The translations under genes were made by a program, and so were the position numbers. From assembly GCA_900548465.1 (NCBI GenBank), contig URKY01000023.1, positions 1 to 38,263 of the forward strand: a stretch of 38,263 nt of DNA. Direction: 5' to 3'. How positions within the stretch are numbered: position 1 is the first letter of the stretch; each line of letters opens with the position of its first letter. The notes beneath the pieces are model-generated. The model had not been told where the DNA came from, made no database searches, and saw only the letters and a program-made list of their open reading frames with translations. This stretch comes from an uncultured Eubacterium sp. (GTDB taxonomy: Bacteria; Bacillota; Clostridia; Lachnospirales; Lachnospiraceae). Shown here piece by piece: positions 1 through 8,934 of the stretch.

Positions 1-3000
1 TTGGTGCTACTGTTGTTGGCTTATCTACTGTTCCACCTGTATATGTGTAAGTAATTGATGTTGCCTTTGATTCCTTACCATTTCTAACTGATTTTACTGA
101 TACTGTATAGTCACCGTTTCCACTTGCAAAAGCGTCTGCTGTTAAATTGATAGATGGTGTGCCTGATGTTGCAACAAGTTTTCCATCAACGTACACATTG
201 TAACTTTCTATATCACCTACCGGTGACTGCCATGCAAAGTAATATGGAAGTGCATCATTTCCTGCATATGTCAATCCTATTGGAGCAGGAATTGTATCAT
301 CCTCAATTACCGTTGTAGTTGGTGCTACAGTTGTAGGTACCACTGTTGTAGGTACCACTGTTGTAGGTGCTACTGTTGTAGGGGCTACTATTGTTGGTGC
401 TACTGTTGTTGGCACTACTGTAGTAGGGGCTACCGTTGTTGGTGCTACTGTTGTAGGGGCCACTGTCGTTGGTACCACTGTTGTAGGGGCTACCGTTGTA
501 GGGGCTACTGTTGTAGGGGCTACCGTTGTTGGCGCTACTGTAGTAGGGGCTACCGTTGTTGCCGCTACTGTTGTTGGCTTATCTACTGTTCCACCTGTAT
601 ATGTGTAAGTAATCGATGTCGCCTTTGATTCCTTGCCATTTCTAACTGATTTTACAGACACTACATAATCACCGTTTCCGTTTGCAAAGGCATCTGCTGT
701 TAAATTAATAGCTGCTATATTTGATGTTGCTACTAATCTTCCATCAACATATACATTGTAACTTTCTATATCACTTGCAGGTGCCTGCCATGCAAAGTAG
801 TATGGAAGTGTTTCATTTCCTGCGTATGTTAATCCTATTGGTGCAGGAATTGTATCATCTTCAACAGCTGTAGTAGGTGCTACCGTCGTTGTAACTACTG
901 CTGTTCCCTTTGTTGTCGGTGCTACTGTTGTTGGTGTTGTTGATTCCTTTGTTGTTGAGGCAGTCGTATCTTCAATCTTAATATTTTTAAAGTTAATATT
1001 TGTTCCTGCATCAACATTCTGTCCTAACTCAAACATTACTTTTATCTGGTTGTTTGTTACTGTGTATGTTCCTGTTAAAGTTCTTGTACCATTTGCCGGT
1101 ATATCTGTATATACCTGTGGATCCTTTTCATTTGAAAGATCTTCTTTTATACCAATTGAACATGCTTTTGATGCAGTAACATCTACTGTTACTTTATATG
1201 TATGTCCGTTTGTTACGTTATCTGTATAACTTCCCTGTACTAACCATGCTGATCCTTTGTTTGTCTTATCAACATAAATATTATAGTCTGCGTCTGATGC
1301 CCACTTATATGATCCTGAAGCCGTTCCACTCCAGTTTCCAAAGTAACATCTCCATTTACCTGATGGTGTCCACTGATTAACTGTTGCTGCTGTATATCCT
1401 TCTAAAGCTCCACTTGTTGTAGTTGGGGCTACCGTTGTTTCAGGAACAGATGGATTATCAGTCTGTCCCGGCATTTCGGTTTTGTCTGATGCCGGCTCTA
1501 ATACAAATTTTTCCCATGTTCCTACCGACGCTCCATAGGCATGTAAAATTCCTGATGTTGCGTCATCAATGTCTGCCTGAACATAATAATTTTTTTCATA
1601 TGTCCTAAGGGCATATGTTCCATCTGACTGCTTCTCTGCATAGAACTTTTCCCATGTTCCAATGACATTGCTTCTCGCTATGATTGGATTTTCATTGTCA
1701 GTATCATCAAATACTGAACATAAATACTTGTTATTTGCTCTTGATTGGAACGACACCGTTCCATCGCTGTTGTTTATTACTCTAAACTGCTCCCAACCTC
1801 CGGCTGAATTTCTGTTAGCCACCAGATTCGACTGTCCGTTATTGTCAGCACAGACATATTTATCCGAAACTTGTGCTTTTATGGCAATATAGTCATCATC
1901 CGTCAAAGCCTTATTTGCAAAAACGATTGTTCCCGGCATTGCTTTTTTTATGGAATTATAAATCATTCCATTACTACTCTGATTTCCCGTTCCAATAGAA
2001 TTTGTTCCCCAGTTATTTTTAATTGTATCTATCGAGTCTGATGTAGGATTTACTTTATTTGTATTCTTCTCATTGTAAATTCCCCAGGAACCTGAATTGT
2101 TGGTTTTATACGACCACGAAGTATAATTAATTCCCTCTTCATTAAATCTGTTCATTACATAATTCCATGCATCCTCAAGTCCAAAGCATGTAAACTCGCC
2201 AATATATGTAGGCACGCCGTAATTTGCGTTGTTAATACTATTAATTATATTATCGCAGGATTTTTTCTGACCATCTAAATCACTTATGTAATCCCATGTG
2301 TAATGATGGTATTCATACATTACATTTGTCCAACCATATTTTTGAGGGTTAGGAAGATTTGACGTTCCCCAACAGGATTCCATTATAATAATGTGGTTCG
2401 GATCTACAGAACGAATTGTATTGTACATTTCATTGTAAAAATTCCAATGCTTCTCTCCCGTTGTACCTGCCTTTTCTCCCGGTTCATTTAATGTATCATA
2501 TGCAGCTACTGCCGGATTATTTGCAAAGTGAGCTGCAACTGTTTTCCATAATTCCAGAGTCTTGTTTTTGTTGTATGAATTTGAAAAAAATGTCACATCT
2601 GACACATTATCAATAACTTCACCTGAATGATCCTGTCCGTTTTGTGAACCAAATGCTCCGTGTAGATCTAATATTACATAAATTCCTCTTTGACTGCACT
2701 GTTCTACAAACCAGTCAAGTTTTCTGAATGCATTGTCTCTTAATACCCAATCATTTTTTGAAGAATCATATCTATATAAATTCATGTATGTGAATGGTAC
2801 CCTTATAACACTCATTCCCAAATTTTTGCAATTATCAAAGTCTGACTCTGTCCAGTAATTATCTTCATAGTAATCAAGAAGACTGTACATTTGGTTTTCC
2901 CCGAATCTATCCTTTAAATTAGACATTATTGTCTTTTGATCCCTTACATTAGTGGAACACATCCAACTTTCCTGTACAAATAATCCTCCTGCATTTGTAC

Positions 3001-3211
3001 CTCTCAAATGAACTGTGTTTCCATTTCCGTAATTATTTCTTATTGATGTTCCATAACATTTTAGAAAATCATTTGATGTAAAGCCTGTAATCGCTCCACT
3101 TACCTGTTCGGCAGTGCCTGAAGTAAATGTACCTGCTAACATTCCTACTGTTAAACATACTGTCAATATTCCTGCAAACATTTTTCTGCCTATAGCCTGT
3201 AATTTTTTCAC
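1..3211 (-). CDS. Modular secreted GH5 cellulase/endoglucanase, C-terminus outside window (partial)
   Basis: Reading open for 1070 codons from GTG at 3211 to the window edge; upstream AAGGGAAG is the ribosome site. Domains in order: signal peptide (1-35); glycoside hydrolase family 5 barrel (about 45-400) with DLHG (182-185), LNEP (catalytic acid E243) and YIGEF (nucleophile E339); a fascin/ricin-like beta-trefoil (about 438-575) with repeated W-E-x-F and KY-V/L-C motifs; a CBM4/9-like beta-sandwich (about 604-748); a Thr-rich linker; an Fn3-like module (785-875); a long linker of about 18 P-T-T-V-A units; a second almost identical Fn3-like module; then linker again. Family knowledge: GH5 enzymes hydrolyse beta-1,4- or beta-1,3-glucans outside the cell; the trefoil and CBM probably bind glycan. 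The exact substrate cannot be read from sequence. The end of the gene, and any cell-wall anchor, lies before base 1. Confidence 0.9.
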   Translation of the reverse strand, partial: MKKLQAIGRKMFAGILTVCLTVGMLAGTFTSGTAEQVSGAITGFTSNDFLKCYGTSIRNNYGNGNTVHLRGTNAGGLFVQESWMCSTNVRDQKTIMSNLKDRFGENQMYSLLDYYEDNYWTESDFDNCKNLGMSVIRVPFTYMNLYRYDSSKNDWVLRDNAFRKLDWFVEQCSQRGIYVILDLHGAFGSQNGQDHSGEVIDNVSDVTFFSNSYNKNKTLELWKTVAAHFANNPAVAAYDTLNEPGEKAGTTGEKHWNFYNEMYNTIRSVDPNHIIIMESCWGTSNLPNPQKYGWTNVMYEYHHYTWDYISDLDGQKKSCDNIINSINNANYGVPTYIGEFTCFGLEDAWNYVMNRFNEEGINYTSWSYKTNNSGSWGIYNEKNTNKVNPTSDSIDTIKNNWGTNSIGTGNQSSNGMIYNSIKKAMPGTIVFANKALTDDDYIAIKAQVSDKYVCADNNGQSNLVANRNSAGGWEQFRVINNSDGTVSFQSRANNKYLCSVFDDTDNENPIIARSNVIGTWEKFYAEKQSDGTYALRTYEKNYYVQADIDDATSGILHAYGASVGTWEKFVLEPASDKTEMPGQTDNPSVPETTVAPTTTSGALEGYTAATVNQWTPSGKWRCYFGNWSGTASGSYKWASDADYNIYVDKTNKGSAWLVQGSYTDNVTNGHTYKVTVDVTASKACSIGIKEDLSNEKDPQVYTDIPANGTRTLTGTYTVTNNQIKVMFELGQNVDAGTNINFKNIKIEDTTASTTKESTTPTTVAPTTKGTAVVTTTVAPTTAVEDDTIPAPIGLTYAGNETLPYYFAWQAPASDIESYNVYVDGRLVATSNIAAINLTADAFANGNGDYVVSVKSVRNGKESKATSITYTYTGGTVDKPTTVAATTVAPTTVAPTTVAPTTVAPTTVAPTTVVPTTVAPTTVAPTTVAPTTVVPTTVAPTIVAPTTVAPTTVVPTTVVPTTVAPTTTVIEDDTIPAPIGLTYAGNDALPYYFAWQSPVGDIESYNVYVDGKLVATSGTPSINLTADAFASGNGDYTVSVKSVRNGKESKATSITYTYTGGTVDKPTTVAP
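13..865 (-). repeat. Duplicated Fn3-like module plus P-T-T-V-A linker repeats inside the cellulase gene
   Basis: Bases about 13-302 and 572-865 are near-identical copies of a ~290-bp segment encoding an Fn3-like module (both contain AGNE/D-x-LPYYFAWQ and SVRNGKESKATSITYTYTGG). Between them (about 302-585) the same 15-base unit, coding P-T-T-V-A or P-T-T-V-V, repeats about 18 times with silent changes. Such tracts can expand or contract by recombination, so length may vary between strains. Confidence 0.85.
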
Positions 3212-3268
3212 AATAGTTTCTTCCCTTCTCTTATAATATTTGCTGTTTAACCTTAAACTACTCAAAAA

Positions 3269-3297
3269 ATTATAGTCTTTTAATATGTGTTTTTCTA
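3269..3297 (-). promoter_or_regulatory. Candidate promoter of the cellulase gene
   Basis: On the minus strand TAGAAA and TATAAT are 17 bases apart, with the start codon about 57 bases beyond the -10 box. The -35 is weak. The 304-base gap 3212-3515 holds no other gene; it contains several TGCA-centred A/T-rich motifs (GTGCAAATTTC, ATGCAAAAAAA, TTTGCACAAA) that may be regulator sites, but no operator can be assigned. Confidence 0.4.
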
Positions 3298-3455
3298 TAT
3301 GTTAAAACTATTTTTATTATTTTTTTGCATTTTCTTGAAATTTGCACTTAAACAGGACGCTATTTTTGTGCAAAATGCTTACTTGTTTCTGCTTTGAATT
3401 TATTTTTTAGGCAAATTTTCATATTTTCATTATTAAAAATATTTCAAAATAAAAA

Positions 3456-3492
3456 TCGACCTTAAAAAGTCATATTATAATTCTGACCTTTT
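3456..3492 (-). terminator. Possible terminator after the YfhO gene
   Basis: Minus-strand RNA can form a 9-bp stem (AAAAGGTCA with TGACTTTTT, one G-U pair) around an 11-base loop, 23 bases after the stop codon. The following T run is interrupted (AAGGTCGATTTTT), so termination may be partial. Confidence 0.45.
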
Positions 3493-3515
3493 AAAATCGA
3501 TTCTTCTACACTTTA

Positions 3516-6299
3516 TTAATTCGTGTTTTTCTTTCTCCTAAATATTATAAATAACGATATTGTAACAAGCCACCCTGCCAGAGATAAAGCACTTCCAAGC
3601 CCCAGTCCCGGAGTTACATAAGAGTATTCTATTTTATGATTTCCTTTCGGTGCAACTACACCCATGTACATTCCGTTTGTTTTTATTATTTTTGCCGGCT
3701 TTCCATCAATTTTTGCTAACCAGCCTTTTGAATAAGGAACTGCGGTACAAATAAGTTTTTTGTTGTTAAGCTTTGCAATATAAGATATTTTATTTTGTTC
3801 AATTTCCAAATTCTTAATATTTAATTTTAATTTCTTTACATACTTTTTATAGTTGTCCATAGGCTGACACACAATCTTTATATCATCAAAGGTATACACG
3901 CCCGGCGCCGACATATAGAAATATGCTTCTTTAAGAGAATTTTTATTATAGCCATAATTGCACAATGTGGATTTTGCTCCATTATAAATATAATACTTAG
4001 TGCAATAGTTAAATCCGGCATACTTGTCATTAATTATCCCGCCAAGATAAAAATTATCCACACGCTTATTATATATAACATCACTTCTTTCATCCTGTGA
4101 AATGTCAGATGCTTTAAGCTTTTCTTTTACATATTCGTCACTGAAATGATTGTAATCAATTCCCTTAATATTTAGGTATGTTTCACTGTTTGCAATACCT
4201 TTAAAAGAAATAGGTATTTTCACCATACCGCTTTTTACGGTAATTTTATCGCCTTTTACTTCCATATTAGGAAGTTTCATTTTCTTTAGTTTAGACATGA
4301 ATTTCTTCTTATTAACAACTACTACTGAATTGCAGGAAGGTGTTCTTTCCTTCAACTCGCCATTCATGTCATCCTGAACAACCGCAACCTGAAGCATGGC
4401 ATTTTCTTTATCATAAGAGTCTAAGCTGTCCCAATCGCTTTTTTTCATGTAGTTATCATAGCCATAAACAAGAGGAAGTGCCAAAGAATTTTCATAAAGG
4501 TAAACATTATCATTATTTTCGTCTTCCGCCTTTGTCTCCAAAGTATCCTTTAATTTATATCCATATGGTACGCTGGTTAAATCTATCCCTCTGCCTCTTT
4601 TCAAGTAGTATTTCACTCCGGCAAGTTCCATAAGACCGGTTCTTCTTGACAAATCTTTTGTCCACACTGCCGTAAAAATATCTGAATTTTCCAAACTTTC
4701 CATTGTTTCAGATATATTTCCGGAAGTTATGCTGTAATAGGAAGAAACTGTCGGGACGTCATTTACCAGAGAATAATTTGAACTGCCTTCATATATACTC
4801 TCAACTCTATATAAAGATTTATCATCATCCTTAACTTTACTTATTCCGGCATTAGTCATTACATCATTAACCTTACCGGCTTTTATAAACTGTCCCATTA
4901 TACCGCCATTATCAATAACAAACTGTGTCATCATCTTTGTTCCGCACTCAAATGCAAACAACAATATGATTACTATATAAAAGCTCTGCTTCCTAAATAA
5001 TCCAAGCCTCACTGACACTTCAACTAACACAAATGCTATAGCAAGTATTACCATTCCAACAATATCATTTAATAAAATACCATCAGTCAAAAATATTGTT
5101 GTTACTACTACTGCAACCACAACAACTGCTGCAAGTCGGAAATCTTTTATTTTAATATGGGATTTATCCTCCAACATCCTTACTGTTCCCATTGCCACCA
5201 CAAATGTAAACATAAATATCCACCTGTTGGCTACATATGAAAATCCCGTCATTCCAAATCCTACTGCCGGCACAACCAACCCTACAACGCTTAATATAGT
5301 AAATAATCTGTACACCCTATACTCTTTATTTCTTCTGCAAAGTAAAACAAGAAATAGAATAACTGCAATTGAAAAATATCCTATGTTGGTCTGGGCATCT
5401 GTTGTCCCAACCGCCACTAAATGGGTTAAAAGTTCTTTATAGTAATGTCCTCCAAAAAGAATTTCCCTAAAAGAATTTACACTGCTTCTTCCTGACTCGG
5501 AAAATGCCAGTAGCACCGGTAAAAATATAGCCAGAGCATTAATAATTCCCAGCAAATAGTAGCCCGTACATTTAAAAAAAGCACAGACGTATTCCTTTAG
5601 TCTGTTTTCTTTATATAAATCTGCCACTCTATAAACCGCATATAAAACTACTGCAATTGTTAACATATAAAAGAAATAAAAATTACTTATTAACGCCAGT
5701 GTCACCATTAATGTGAATAACAGTGATTTTCTTTTATGTAATAATTTGTCCAAACCTATAATTAATAATGGTAAATAAATAAGGGGATTTGTAAAAAACG
5801 GATGCTTTATTCCGTACATTAAAACATATCCTGAAAAAGTATACACAAATGCCCCTATTAATGTAGGGTAATATTTTGCTTTCTTATAAAAAGCAAAGGC
5901 ACTAAAAGCCAATCCCGCCAGATACATTCTAAATATAATTAAAAATTCATACAGATATTCAGTATATGCTTTTGGCACAAATACTGACAACAAGTCTAAC
6001 GGATCTCCAATGCAGTAGTAGTTAAGCGTTCCAACCACATCGCTACCAAATCCAATGTTTAAGTCCCACATATTCCATTTTGGATGTCCGCTAAAAACTC
6101 CCACAAAAAATTCCCGCAGTGTCTGACCTAAATACACCAATGCCGGATAGTGCTGTCCCTGTCCGTCTATTTTCCATACAAAAGATGTCCCGGTTACTAT
6201 CCAAGGCAGACTTGCTACAAATGCCATAACAATAAAACAGATTGTATACACTAATATATATTTTTTCTTTGAATCAATATTAAGGGGTTGTATTTTCAT
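3516..6299 (-). CDS. YfhO family membrane protein (probable GT-C-type glycosyltransferase)
   Basis: 927 residues. The N-terminal half is a chain of about 11-13 hydrophobic helices (residues about 15-460) with a first extracytoplasmic loop rich in conserved-looking residues (GQGQHYPALVYLG, FGSDVVGTLNYY). A large soluble outer part (about 460-890) follows, then one last helix (about 897-920) and a basic tail. This layout matches the YfhO family, which in Bacillus and Listeria is linked to glycosylation of lipoteichoic or wall teichoic acid with lipid-linked sugars. TAGGAG precedes ATG at 5-nt spacing. The gene starts 8 bases after the ATP-grasp gene, so it is the last gene of a three-gene operon. 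Sugar and acceptor are not known. Confidence 0.8.
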   Translation of the reverse strand: MKIQPLNIDSKKKYILVYTICFIVMAFVASLPWIVTGTSFVWKIDGQGQHYPALVYLGQTLREFFVGVFSGHPKWNMWDLNIGFGSDVVGTLNYYCIGDPLDLLSVFVPKAYTEYLYEFLIIFRMYLAGLAFSAFAFYKKAKYYPTLIGAFVYTFSGYVLMYGIKHPFFTNPLIYLPLLIIGLDKLLHKRKSLLFTLMVTLALISNFYFFYMLTIAVVLYAVYRVADLYKENRLKEYVCAFFKCTGYYLLGIINALAIFLPVLLAFSESGRSSVNSFREILFGGHYYKELLTHLVAVGTTDAQTNIGYFSIAVILFLVLLCRRNKEYRVYRLFTILSVVGLVVPAVGFGMTGFSYVANRWIFMFTFVVAMGTVRMLEDKSHIKIKDFRLAAVVVVAVVVTTIFLTDGILLNDIVGMVILAIAFVLVEVSVRLGLFRKQSFYIVIILLFAFECGTKMMTQFVIDNGGIMGQFIKAGKVNDVMTNAGISKVKDDDKSLYRVESIYEGSSNYSLVNDVPTVSSYYSITSGNISETMESLENSDIFTAVWTKDLSRRTGLMELAGVKYYLKRGRGIDLTSVPYGYKLKDTLETKAEDENNDNVYLYENSLALPLVYGYDNYMKKSDWDSLDSYDKENAMLQVAVVQDDMNGELKERTPSCNSVVVVNKKKFMSKLKKMKLPNMEVKGDKITVKSGMVKIPISFKGIANSETYLNIKGIDYNHFSDEYVKEKLKASDISQDERSDVIYNKRVDNFYLGGIINDKYAGFNYCTKYYIYNGAKSTLCNYGYNKNSLKEAYFYMSAPGVYTFDDIKIVCQPMDNYKKYVKKLKLNIKNLEIEQNKISYIAKLNNKKLICTAVPYSKGWLAKIDGKPAKIIKTNGMYMGVVAPKGNHKIEYSYVTPGLGLGSALSLAGWLVTISLFIIFRRKKNTN

Positions 6300-6307
6300 A
6301 CGATCTC

Positions 6308-7114
6308 CTAACCTTTAATTTTCTCTACTATATAATCCACAAATATGCCAACAATGTCAATATCCGTTTTTTCATAAATCATTCTGGCTCCCACTGCATC
6401 CTCTATTTCGTTAAAAACAGCCTTTCCATTGTTAAAAATAAAATCAATTCCACCATAGTTAATAGGAAGCTTTTTTAAAATTTTTCTAACCATACTTTTC
6501 TCATTGTTATTTAATTCATATGGTCTTGCACTTCCTCCCAGACTGTAATTACTCTTAAAACTTTCAGTTGAAGTCCTAATCATGGAAGCTACTATTTTAT
6601 TTCCCACTATATACACCCGTACATCTTTTCCTAAATCTGTGGAACATTCCTGATAAATATATTTAACATCCTTTAGTATTTCTTCTATATTGTGTGCCTC
6701 TTCTTCGTTATTTGCCATAAAAACCTGACTGCCACCATGACCGGAGACGGATTTTATAATACAGGGGTAATTGATTTTTTCTTTATTTTCCCTGTTAAAA
6801 AAAGGCATGTACTCCACTGTGCCGTCTAAATACTTAAAGGTCTCTTCCTTGTTATTTGCTATTTTTGTTACTTTTGAACTGTTAAATACTTTTACACCTG
6901 CCTCTTCAAGCATAAGTGCCACTTCACAATTTCTACTTCTGTTAATGGCGAAATCCGGTTTATGCTCTCTTATTAATCCTGCAATATCTTTTTCTTCCTG
7001 CAGTATTATCAGCTTAGTAGCAATATTGTAGTTACTTAATTTTTCCGTAACAAACTTTATAAATCTTCTGTTTTTTTCTACATCTTCTTCATTATAAATA
7101 ATCCAACCAATCAT
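6308..7114 (-). CDS. RimK-like ATP-grasp ligase (copy A)
   Basis: 268 residues if started at ATG 7114. A TTG at 7126 would add four residues, but the ATG gives an N-terminus (MIGWII) that aligns with the paralogue upstream (MKGWLI). ATP-grasp signs: YPCIIKSVSGHGGSQVF (ATP-binding strand and Gly-rich loop), YIYQECSTDLGKDVRVYIVG (hinge and RimK-type D-x-R), and FNEIEDAVGARMIY (Mg-binding E-x-E/N equivalent). The last motif departs from the E-V-N seen in copy B. Known family members make amide bonds by adding amino acids to a peptide or carboxylate using ATP. Cytoplasmic; the substrate is unknown. It abuts copy B upstream and the YfhO gene downstream. Confidence 0.8.
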   Translation of the reverse strand: MIGWIIYNEEDVEKNRRFIKFVTEKLSNYNIATKLIILQEEKDIAGLIREHKPDFAINRSRNCEVALMLEEAGVKVFNSSKVTKIANNKEETFKYLDGTVEYMPFFNRENKEKINYPCIIKSVSGHGGSQVFMANNEEEAHNIEEILKDVKYIYQECSTDLGKDVRVYIVGNKIVASMIRTSTESFKSNYSLGGSARPYELNNNEKSMVRKILKKLPINYGGIDFIFNNGKAVFNEIEDAVGARMIYEKTDIDIVGIFVDYIVEKIKG

Positions 7115-7126
7115 AATCTGTCCCAA

Positions 7127-8011
7127 TTAATTATCCGTTTTGCAATCTTTTTTTATAAATTTCATTATTTCATCTGCAACATTAACCTTTGTACAGTCAT
7201 ATATATTTTTAAAATGGGCATTGGAGTTTACCTCACAAAGTACAGGTTCCCCTTCCTTTCCAAACATTATGTCAACTCCTGCAAAATCCAGTTTCAATTT
7301 TTCACACACCTTAACTGCCATTTTTTCCTGTTCTTTTGTAGGAGTATATTTTTTCATTGAACCTCCATTGGTTATGTTGGCTCTAAAGTCATTTTCATTT
7401 ACTCTTTCCATTGCTGTAACAACTTTCCCGCCCACCACGTGAATTCTAACGTCTTTTCCTTTGGAGCTTTCAACATATTCCTGCATTATAAATTCGTGAT
7501 GTTCTATATTTTTTATCTTTTCAACTGCTTCATAATAATTATTAACCATATAAACCTGCTCTCCAAAAGAGCCTTTGTTTTCCTTAATTATCATTGGATA
7601 TCCCACATTTCCTTCTACCTGAAGTAAAAATGTATAATCCTTATACTCCTTGTCAAAAGTCATTGGTGCAACATATGTTCTTGGCATTTTTATATCCGTG
7701 TCCTTTAATTTAATAAACGTAAGAGCCTTGTCATCGCAGGTCTCTATAGCTTCTGCACAATTGTATAATTTAAACCCTTCTTTTTCCAATGTCTTTGCCA
7801 AATATACATCTTTATCCCAGAACAACACAAAATCCGGTTTTTCTTTCCAGCTTGTATTCTTCGGGCTAATTGGAAGTATAGACCCTACCTGATCGTTAGT
7901 TAATTTTCTAAGTTCTATTCCCTGTTGCAGTGCCGCCTTAATTAGCCAGTCATATATTTCCTCAAACTTTTCACTATTTAAAAACCCATTTACAATTAAC
8001 CAACCCTTCAT
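7127..8011 (-). CDS. RimK-like ATP-grasp ligase (copy B)
   Basis: 294 residues, ATG with a strong AAGGAAGG site 7 bases upstream. The N-terminal pre-ATP-grasp domain (about 1-110) contains FVLFWDKDVYLAKTLE. The ATP-grasp domain (about 115-285) shows YPMIIKENKGSFGEQVY, FIMQEYVESSKGKDVRIHVV and LCEVNSNAHFKN, the typical RimK metal-binding E-V-N. It is a paralogue of the next gene (shared KGW/IGW start and layout) and is first in the operon after the structured leader. ATP-dependent carboxylate-amine ligase is the safe call; being next to YfhO suggests modification of a surface polymer precursor, which is inference. Confidence 0.85.
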   Translation of the reverse strand: MKGWLIVNGFLNSEKFEEIYDWLIKAALQQGIELRKLTNDQVGSILPISPKNTSWKEKPDFVLFWDKDVYLAKTLEKEGFKLYNCAEAIETCDDKALTFIKLKDTDIKMPRTYVAPMTFDKEYKDYTFLLQVEGNVGYPMIIKENKGSFGEQVYMVNNYYEAVEKIKNIEHHEFIMQEYVESSKGKDVRIHVVGGKVVTAMERVNENDFRANITNGGSMKKYTPTKEQEKMAVKVCEKLKLDFAGVDIMFGKEGEPVLCEVNSNAHFKNIYDCTKVNVADEIMKFIKKDCKTDN

Positions 8012-8049
8012 GATTTTACCTTCCTTAAACGTAAATTTTCTTTAATACA

Positions 8050-8178
8050 GCAAAGAACGGTTAAGGCCCCCTTGCCATTAACCGTTCCGGACTGAAAAAT
8101 ATGTTAGTATACTTATGAGTCTTAGGAGAGACTCATGTTCGTGAACTTCATTCACAAACTATAAGTATTAGGTACTAC
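8050..8178 (-). promoter_or_regulatory. Structured 5' leader (candidate cis-regulatory RNA) of the ATP-grasp/YfhO operon
   Basis: The first ~125 bases of the predicted minus-strand transcript hold two structured parts. (1) A three-way junction: outer stem ATACTTAT/ATAAGTAT (8161-8168 with 8109-8116) enclosing two hairpins, 8137-8159 (9-bp arms, 5-base loop) and 8115/8117-8136 (6-8 bp, loop CTCCTA on the minus strand). (2) A hairpin with perfect 10-bp arms (8055-8064 with 8078-8087) extended by GGC/GCC. In hairpin 8137-8159 the only imperfect pair is C-A on the plus strand but U-G on the minus strand, which supports minus-strand RNA. No known riboswitch class was recognised. The second hairpin is followed only by TTTGCTGTATT, so it could be a weak attenuator. 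Confidence 0.6.
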
Positions 8179-8184
8179 TCTTTT

Positions 8185-8212
8185 ATTATACCAAATTATT
8201 ATCATTTATCAA
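8185..8212 (-). promoter_or_regulatory. Promoter of the ATP-grasp/YfhO operon
   Basis: TTGATA (8207-8212) and TATAAT (8185-8190) on the minus strand with a 16-base spacer. This places the transcript start near 8178, just before the three-way junction, so the leader is about 165 nt. Confidence 0.75.
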
Positions 8213-8233
8213 CATTGTTTTGTTTTTTTATCT

Positions 8234-8261
8234 TTTACTTAACGACAATTTATGATAAAAT
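8234..8261 (+). promoter_or_regulatory. Candidate promoter of the 8293 gene
   Basis: TTTACT (8234-8239), 16-base spacer, TAAAAT (8256-8261), divergent from the leader promoter. The GAAGGGAG ribosome site follows at 8277-8284. Confidence 0.45.
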
Positions 8262-8292
8262 TAATTCTATATGACCGAAGGGAGCGATAAAA

Positions 8293-8934
8293 ATGGAAAA
8301 AAATACAAACAAAAATAAAATATTAATAATTGCAACTACAGTTATTATTGCATTAATAGTAATTATGCTTATAGCGGTAAGCCTGTCCAAGACAAAAAAA
8401 TCCGGGACAACTAATTCCCCAAAAAATGTCACTGAACCTGCCACAGTTGTAGTTGTAGAGACAAGTGGTTCTCAGGATAAGGTTGTAAAGAAAAATATAA
8501 AGGCACCTAGAAAAGTTGATTTCGGCAAAACACACAAAGCCGTTCAGAAAACTGAAAAAGACAGCAAGGACATTGGTAAAGGAAACTATATTGCTTCCCC
8601 TGATGGAACTACAGCTTATTTAACATACAGTTTCAGTGCTGATAATGCACCTGAATTCTTTGGTACCAAAGTAAATACTAGCACAAACAACGCACTTTTA
8701 CAGTACGTATTCGACAGCAAGGACAAACTTTACGAAATACGTCTACAGTACGGCAAACTGACAAAAGACGCATATGACTCCATCGTTTCAAACATTTCTT
8801 CTACATATGGAGATGCAACTTATTTAAGAACACTTTCTAATGGTTCCATTGAAAAGTGGTGGAATACAAAAACAGTACGTCTCACAGCATATTATCAGGA
8901 ATCAGGCGTAAACGTTTATATAAGAAAAAAATAA
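8293..8934 (+). CDS. Membrane-anchored extracytoplasmic protein of unknown function
   Basis: 213 residues, start ATG after GAAGGGAG. A short Asn/Lys-rich N-terminus, one hydrophobic helix (about 10-31) without a lipobox, a Lys/Thr/Val-rich tether (about 32-80), then a compact domain (about 95-213) with alternating hydrophobic strands and several aromatic residues (EKWWNTKTVRLTAYY). It is predicted to sit outside the membrane, held by its N-terminal helix. I do not recognise the domain. Its last codons (R-K-K-stop) are part of the left arm of the large palindrome that follows, so the element has either inserted at or replaced the native 3' end, and the final residues may not be original. Confidence 0.7.
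   Translation: MEKNTNKNKILIIATTVIIALIVIMLIAVSLSKTKKSGTTNSPKNVTEPATVVVVETSGSQDKVVKKNIKAPRKVDFGKTHKAVQKTEKDSKDIGKGNYIASPDGTTAYLTYSFSADNAPEFFGTKVNTSTNNALLQYVFDSKDKLYEIRLQYGKLTKDAYDSIVSNISSTYGDATYLRTLSNGSIEKWWNTKTVRLTAYYQESGVNVYIRKK

Noticed and set aside
301..585. CRISPR-like regular repeats
   Set aside because: The 15-base periodicity is an in-frame P-T-T-V-A protein linker without spacers.
8109..8168. tRNA gene suggested by cloverleaf-like folding
   Set aside because: No anticodon arm, no T-psi-C or D-loop consensus and no CCA-compatible acceptor stem; better seen as an mRNA leader.
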